A DNA stretch of 64,000 nucleotides from assembly GCA_001724265.1 (NCBI GenBank), contig MEDY01000051.1, positions 41,670-105,669 on the forward strand, written 5' to 3'. The translations under genes and the position numbers were made by a program. Shown piece after piece: positions 58,802-64,000 of the stretch (positions are counted from its first letter, which is position 1; every line of letters begins with the position of its first letter). Origin of the DNA: Rhizaria sp. SCN 62-66 (taxonomy: Eukaryota > Rhizaria, unplaced). The notes below the pieces were generated by a model. It was not told where the DNA came from. It did not search any database and saw nothing but the letters and a program-made list of their open reading frames with translations.

Positions 58802-61642
58802 TTACTGCATCACAATCGACTGCACGACGGTCGAGCCCGACATGTTGTGGCCATGAGCATGGCTGCGATCACATTCACAGTTATCAATATCAATAGCAGC
58901 ATGTTCGCTGTTGTTCGAATTTGCGTTCTCGTCGCTGTCCGTGCACGCCATGCTCTGCGGCGACAGCGTCATCATGTCACTGAGCCTCACACCGCGTCCG
59001 ACACCAGCACCGAGACGAGAGCTATTAGACGTCGTCGTTATCATAAGAGATCCGCGTGTAGAAGCGTGAGCAGCACTGTTTGCAGTTGGCAACGACTTGT
59101 TGAAGCATTCAGTGAGATCCTGGAACGGATTGCCTCCATGGAGAAAGCCCTGGCGCTTCATCGCAGCCCCCTTGGAGGGAGTGCTGCCGTTCCCGCCGAT
59201 CATAATGACCGAGTTTAAGGGCATGCAGTTCGTCACGCCGGGGATAGACGCGTTGTTGTGGCCATCGTTTGCGTTTTCGGCACTCAGCGACGGACGGGCC
59301 TCCGTGTTCATGCCGAGCAGCCAGCGCTGGTTGCGCGTGAGCCTGGACGACGGAGTGCCCACTGGGACTGCAGTCGCAACAGAGACGCCGCTGGTATTGT
59401 TCGTCGTCATCGTCGTCGCAGGACGCGCAGCGGGCAGAGTGGCCGCGGGCAGAGTGGGCAACGAGAGCTCAGCAATAGGCTCGAGCGAGCGACGTGCAGG
59501 AGCGGAGCTACGTGTGCGCTTCGCAATGAACTCAATGTTGCTATGGCTGCTTTGGATGCCATTGCTGGCCGCGATCGCAGTCGTTGTTGTGAGCTGTTGA
59601 GTCGGTGTAAAGGTATTTTTCGCGCTATCTGCGCTCGCATTCGCAGGCACGTTTGCCTGAGACACTGTAAGCACCAGGGCCGAGGGACTGCACATAGCGC
59701 GCGCGTCTCCAGAGACAACGGGCCCGTTACGCACGGCTGCGGGAGTTGCCGCGCTCGCACTGCTGTTAGCGCGGGACACACTAAAAGTAGGGCCGGGCGC
59801 CGAAGCAGGCGAAAGGAAGCTCGACGCAGAGCTAGGGTAGAGCACGCAGCTTGACGTGTTGGCAGCAACACCAGAAGCGTTAGCAATGGGGGTGTCGCAG
59901 TACTCACCAGGAGTAACAGCGTTGTCATTGAGTGCACGAGAGACCGTAACAGCGGCTTGTGCAACAGCACTAGCAGCGTAGGCTCGCGCGCGCCCACGGC
60001 GACCGGAGGGCGTCTTCAAGGAGCTTGATGGGGTTAATGGAGCGATGAAACCACCGGTTTGCTGCTGTTGCTGCTGCTGATGAACCATCAACTGCGGGCA
60101 AAGCGGCGAGTACGGCACGTTCGCTGGGTGGGTGCTGTGTGCAGCGCCCCGGTGCGGATGCGGCGGGGTGCGGCTACGCGCACGAGCACCGCCACTGAAG
60201 CCGCCGGCACCAGAGTTGGGTGTCATGTTAACTGCATTAGCGGCGGCAGCGGCGGCGTTCGTGGCAGCGACAGCTGCGGCAACAAGCGCGGCGGTGGACG
60301 CAGAGCGCAGCGAACGGCGGCGGGCAAACAGCAACTCATCGTTGTTAGCAGTGGCAGTGCTGGTGCTCGTCATCGTCGTCTCGATGGCCGAGTTTTGGGC
60401 GTTGTTAGCGCGAGCGCGAGTGCGCGAACGGGTCGGAGTCGGAGTCAGGTCTCTGAACATAAAGCCACCGGTCGGCGCGCTCACGTTGTTCGCGACAACC
60501 GCGGCGGCGTCAGTCAACGTGGGCTTGCGCGAGAGACGTGGGCGGCCGACGCGGCGATCCGCGCGGCGGCGACGCGAGCCGCAGTCGCTTTCACTTTCGC
60601 TGTCGCTGTTGTTGGCGTCGCTGCCATCGCCGTTGTCGCTGCTGTTGTTGTCCGTACTGTCGTTAATGCTGCCGATGCTATTGCGACGGCTGTTAGTCCC
60701 GCCGATAGCGGCGTTGATAGCGGCGACGCGCGCAGCGGTGACGGCGGCAGTGGTCGGAGCTGCAAACACAGAACTCGTACTAGCGGTGCAAGTGTTGCTT
60801 GTGTTACTGCTCGCTGACGTGAACGAACCGTTCAAGTGCCTGCGCCGGCGAGAGCGCAGCGAGATCAGCGTGGTCTGTTGTTGTTGCAGCAGCAGCGTCT
60901 TGCCGAGCGAGTCGTGGTAGAAAGACGGCGGCGGCAGCAGGCACACCGTCGAGGCGTTGCCCGACGCAGTGGTACTGTTGACGTAGCGCAGCACGTTTTG
61001 CGTCATGAACGCACCGAACGACGTTGACGTGGTCGTCGCGCCGGTCTCAGCACTGCTGTTAGACGTGGTCATCATACTTGTGGCAGCGTTCGCAGTGCTG
61101 GTGGTGGTGCCTGGGAGCGGGGGCGCGAGGGGGCCGCAGCGGGCGCGATCGGGCGTAGCGCCGGAGCTAATGCCAAGGCGGCGCGGGCGCGCAAAGGAGA
61201 CATGCATGGCCGTGCAAGATGACGATGATGATGCCAGGGACATTTCGAGGGTGCAGCGAGAGGTTGCAGGTCCAGAGACACGAGTCGAGGTGGACAGAAC
61301 GCCGCTGACCGGACAAACAGTAGACATCAGCGACGGATGGTCATCAGCACCGAGAGACATGTGTGAGTTCCACACAGGGCTGTTGCGAGCAGCGGGAGCA
61401 GTCGTGGTTGCCAAGGTAGAGGTAGCTGTAGAGATGTGCGGAATAGCCGTTGAAAGACTCATCACGCGTGTCTCTGCAGAAACAACAGAAGCGGTGACTT
61501 TCGCAGTGGACAAAGCAGAGTACGCGGAGTCAAAGGAACAAGTACTCTCCTTCATAGACGTGAAAGTCTGTGTGGAATGGGTGCCGTCTGAGATAACACA
61601 GGCGTTGCGAGAGAAACCATTGTGCTTCGTGGAGATGCTCAT
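58802..61642 (-). CDS. Unrecognised Ser/Thr/Asn-rich protein
   Basis: An open frame of 946 residues runs from ATG 61642 (MSISTKHNGF) to TAA. It is rich in Ser, Thr, Asn and Ala throughout, with one short Gln run (near residue 530), an acidic Asp/Ser/Asn stretch followed by RRRRADRRVGRPRL (possible nuclear localisation signal), and other small basic patches. No conserved domain is recognised. Codon use is less GC-extreme than in neighbours but the frame is uninterrupted for 2.8 kb. The frame remains open upstream of 61642 into AT-rich DNA, so the start is uncertain; a 5'-UTR intron acceptor (CTATTCAG) lies just before it. It may be a nuclear regulatory protein, by composition only. Confidence 0.6.
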   Translation of the reverse strand: MSISTKHNGFSRNACVISDGTHSTQTFTSMKESTCSFDSAYSALSTAKVTASVVSAETRVMSLSTAIPHISTATSTLATTTAPAARNSPVWNSHMSLGADDHPSLMSTVCPVSGVLSTSTRVSGPATSRCTLEMSLASSSSSCTAMHVSFARPRRLGISSGATPDRARCGPLAPPLPGTTTSTANAATSMMTTSNSSAETGATTTSTSFGAFMTQNVLRYVNSTTASGNASTVCLLPPPSFYHDSLGKTLLLQQQQTTLISLRSRRRRHLNGSFTSASSNTSNTCTASTSSVFAAPTTAAVTAARVAAINAAIGGTNSRRNSIGSINDSTDNNSSDNGDGSDANNSDSESESDCGSRRRRADRRVGRPRLSRKPTLTDAAAVVANNVSAPTGGFMFRDLTPTPTRSRTRARANNAQNSAIETTMTSTSTATANNDELLFARRRSLRSASTAALVAAAVAATNAAAAAANAVNMTPNSGAGGFSGGARARSRTPPHPHRGAAHSTHPANVPYSPLCPQLMVHQQQQQQQTGGFIAPLTPSSSLKTPSGRRGRARAYAASAVAQAAVTVSRALNDNAVTPGEYCDTPIANASGVAANTSSCVLYPSSASSFLSPASAPGPTFSVSRANSSASAATPAAVRNGPVVSGDARAMCSPSALVLTVSQANVPANASADSAKNTFTPTQQLTTTTAIAASNGIQSSHSNIEFIAKRTRSSAPARRSLEPIAELSLPTLPAATLPAARPATTMTTNNTSGVSVATAVPVGTPSSRLTRNQRWLLGMNTEARPSLSAENANDGHNNASIPGVTNCMPLNSVIMIGGNGSTPSKGAAMKRQGFLHGGNPFQDLTECFNKSLPTANSAAHASTRGSLMITTTSNSSRLGAGVGRGVRLSDMMTLSPQSMACTDSDENANSNNSEHAAIDIDNCECDRSHAHGHNMSGSTVVQSIVMQ

Positions 61643-62246
61643 ACAGATTCTGAATAGACAGAAACAGATATGAGGGGGCTGATAAGGCCTAGTGCACGTG
61701 AAAACATAGCATGTCATAGTCAAAATATGTGAGCATATGATATCAAGATATATCAAAAAATTAATTCAATCTCACTCAGTACTCCTCTCCCAAAAGTCAA
61801 GTAACCGCTCTCCAAGCCGTTAGGCAACTTGCCTCAACTTACCACAGTTACAAACATCAATAAACGTTCGTCACTGCGAGTACAATTTGAAATTGATAAG
61901 TAACAAGTTCTATTAATTCCATGCATTCGTATACAATTTCATAAGCATGTGGGTATAACGGCGATCTCGATACTTTTTCTACTCTCTTCAACTCGGCCGT
62001 CCAACGTCTCTCACAAACGGCTCTGACAGCGGTGGTGGCTCGCGGCGGTCCACCGCAGTCGGTCAGTCGCTGACCGGAGTGCGGTCACCCGCGCCAGATG
62101 TGAGAGCTAACTTTACCGCTTGTGAGCTCAGTCTATTATCCGTCAACAAGAGTGCCCGTGGTATGAATAGCTTTGTATCTTAGTTTATTGTCTTATTCTA
62201 AATTCTCATTCCGTCACCTTTTGAATGTACTGTGCAATAGCCTATC
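61643..62246. promoter_or_regulatory. Divergent promoter region, 604 bp
   Basis: Between the Ser/Thr/Asn-rich gene (-) and NAA50 (+). AT-rich except for a sharp GC-rich block at about 61990-62106 that can fold into a multi-helix structure (separate entry). Confidence 0.5.
62008..62106. ncRNA. Candidate cloverleaf-like structured RNA or DNA element
   Basis: Four perfect helices nest in 99 nt. The closing stem is CTCTCACA/TGTGAGAG (62008-62015 with 62099-62106). Inside are GCGGTGG/CCACCGC (62029-62035 with 62050-62056), CGGTCAG/CTGACCG (62060-62066 with 62070-62076) and GCGG/CCGC (62081-62084 with 62089-62092). It is not a canonical tRNA by loop sequence, and no T-run terminator follows. Strand and function are unknown. 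It could instead be a transcription-factor binding array or the 5' leader of NAA50 mRNA. Confidence 0.4.
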
Positions 62247-63374
62247 ATGTCTACGGAGGCCGCTCCCAAGACTCTGCCGATCTCTTTCGTCGAGGTCACC
62301 AAGCACAACATCGGCCAGGTACGCATATATAAACCATTGTCAATATATGGAGATAGGCCTCATATATTTTGTCGAAGTCGTGCTCACACACTTGTTGATC
62401 TTGTTTGTTATTGCTTTGCTTCCGTGCAGATCCGCGTCCTCAACAACGCCCTCATCCCTGTGCCCTACTCCGATGCCTTCTACAAGTCCCTCATCGAGAT
62501 GTGGCCCATCGACAACCCTCTCGTTCAGATGGGTACGCATTATTGATGCTGTCCTGCTCATATTGTTTCAATGCATTATCTTGACTGTCATCTGCTCCTT
62601 GTAAGCACTTGATCTATGTCGCGCACATCTCTCACTCTCCTTTTTTTTTCTCTGTAATGCATTGTTATATCTCGCTCGAAACCAACTGAACTCTGACACC
62701 CTCTCATGGTCACTTGTGCCACAACGTAACCTCCCTGCATGCCAATGCACAGCCTTCCACAACGACGTCCTGTGCGGCGCGCTGACCGCCCGCCGCGAGG
62801 CCATCGTGACTGGCGAGGCCGCCGGCGCCGCGGCCCCCACGGTCCTGCGCCCCACGGACGAGTACGTCCCCGTCGGCGGCGGCGCCAAGAAGAAGGACAA
62901 GGCCACCCCCGTGCGTTCCCGCGTCTACATCGCCACGCTGGGCGTGCTAGCGCCGTACCGCCGCCGCGGCGTCGCGAGCAGGATGCTCGAGCGTCTGCTC
63001 GCTTACTGCGGCAAGAAGGAGACTAACATCGCCGAGGCATGGATCCACGTCCACACAGCCAACGAGGAGGCCGTCGCGCTTTACGAGAAGCACGGCTTCG
63101 AGCGTGTGGAGACGCTTGAGGAGTACTACCGTGTACGTTGACAACTACTCCTTATGATACTGTTGTTGTTGCGACATCTTTCTCACTGATTCGACACCAG
63201 ACAGTCCACTTGTTTGCTACATGACAAATAGTTGTGTTTTAACGCATATCGTATCCACTGTGTTTGGTTTGTGCTTATTATGTCACTTTACCCCGCGTTT
63301 CGTTGCTACTTTTGCTTTTGTAGGAGGGCGTCGTCACTCCCCGTAGTGCTTACATCTATGTCAAGAAGTTCTAA
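62247..63374 (+). CDS. NAA50: N-alpha-acetyltransferase 50 (NAA50, GNAT family)
   Basis: Four exons (62247-62318, 62430-62532, 62753-63132 and 63324-63374) join in frame to 201 residues ending in TAA. The N-terminal part (VTKHNIGQIRVLNNALIPVP, then YSDAFYK) matches the NAA50 peptide-binding region. The acetyl-CoA motif is RRRGVA (128-133, R-x-x-G-x-A), preceded by YIATLGVLAPY and followed by LYEKHGFE. NAA50 acetylates the N-terminal Met of nascent chains and associates with the NatA complex on ribosomes. An Ala/Gly/Lys-rich insertion of about 38 residues (about 75-112) sits before the core strand. Donors are GTACGC, GTACGC and GTACGT. Confidence 0.93.
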
Positions 63375-64000
63375 GTTAGACACTCGTTGCGAAACCGCCC
63401 ATTCATTGTGGCACAACAATATCTAGCCGGGTTTGCATGATGCAACGATGGTGTACCAGAGTGAGATGTTTTGTGTTGTGAGTTACAGTAGTATAGGGTA
63501 GAAGCCGCTTCTACCTTATAATACTACTTTACCATGGAGAGAGAACAGTGACTGAGACTAAAAAACAACTGCAGTCGTTGTTCTGACAGCATGATCTTAC
63601 AGCAGCAAGCGCCATGCCTAGATGCATAAACAGTTGCATCTGCATACAAGAGCGATTGACATCACTCGGTTGAAGTACGGATTGACTGTTAACATGAATG
63701 AGACAAAGACTAACTTAAGATGTGATATAGTGAAGAATATAGCACAGGAAACCACGCTTACAAAGAAAAACACCAAAGAATCTAACAAATAATACAAACA
63801 GCCAGAATAGACATGTGGTTAGACTCAATAATTCACATAGAAGTTGCGAAGCATGATACCATGTTATCCGTATTCAAGGGCTATTTTTGTATTTTCGGAT
63901 GTTATGTAACCCCTATGTAGCGTCAACTAAAAAACGCGAATTCGCGCTTTTTTTGCGACTTTGGCGCACTTTCGTAGAAGTTATCAAACTACGTGGTTTA
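63375..64000. other. Right-end non-coding sequence, 626 bp
   Basis: AT-rich 3' flank of NAA50 up to the window edge. A short inverted repeat (AGTATAGGGTAGAAGC / GCTTCTACCTTATAATACT, around 63490-63526) could form a hairpin in the 3' region. No gene is seen. Confidence 0.5.

Overview
The window is nuclear DNA from a unicellular eukaryote (protist). Coding exons are strongly GC-rich. Introns and intergenic DNA are AT-rich. Genes carry zero to four short GT-AG introns, mostly 125-220 nt. Many proteins are long and full of Gln, Ser, Ala, His or Asp/Glu tracts. I cannot name the species. ASPM, NAA50, PSMA7, a ribosomal oxygenase and a fused fatty acyl-CoA reductase/acyltransferase (an architecture known from Dictyostelium as FARAT) are all eukaryotic.

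Layout. 1-2.4 kb: 3' part of an ATP-grasp ligase (+). 2.6-4.4 kb: polyQ protein (-). 5.2-10.8 kb: armadillo-PH protein (-). 11.6-15.6 kb: Gln/His-rich protein (+). 16.3-19.5 kb: protein with two cytochrome b5 domains (+). 19.5-21.5 kb: pyrimidine-rich non-coding gap. 21.5-27.1 kb: ankyrin-like protein (+). 27.6-30.4 kb: coiled-coil protein (+). 30.8-35.5 kb: JmjC ribosomal oxygenase with acidic expansions (-). 36.0-42.9 kb: PHD finger fused to a degenerate sirtuin (-). 43.9-50.9 kb: ASPM-like spindle protein (-). 51.8-56.5 kb: FAR-DHAPAT fusion for ether lipids (-). 57.3-58.2 kb: proteasome alpha-4 (+). 58.8-61.6 kb: Ser/Thr/Asn-rich protein (-). 62.2-63.4 kb: NAA50 N-terminal acetyltransferase (+).

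The main discovery is in the code itself. Seven TAG codons lie in frame inside four genes. In each case the GC-rich reading frame continues on both sides, with no intron-like sequence to remove the TAG. All 14 genes end in TAA (8) or TGA (6), none in TAG. UAG is therefore very probably a sense codon here; its amino acid cannot be fixed from this window (Gln is the first guess).

Other notable points. Two 141-nt, 98% identical structured elements sit in consecutive introns of the FAR-DHAPAT gene. A GC-rich, cloverleaf-like potential RNA lies just upstream of NAA50. Splice donors favour GTACG over GTAAG. The sirtuin domain has Asn in place of its catalytic His. The genes are mostly unrelated housekeeping or regulatory genes and do not form an operon-like pathway. 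The only pathway logic is within the fusion protein, which would supply both inputs (fatty alcohol and acyl-DHAP) for ether-lipid synthesis.
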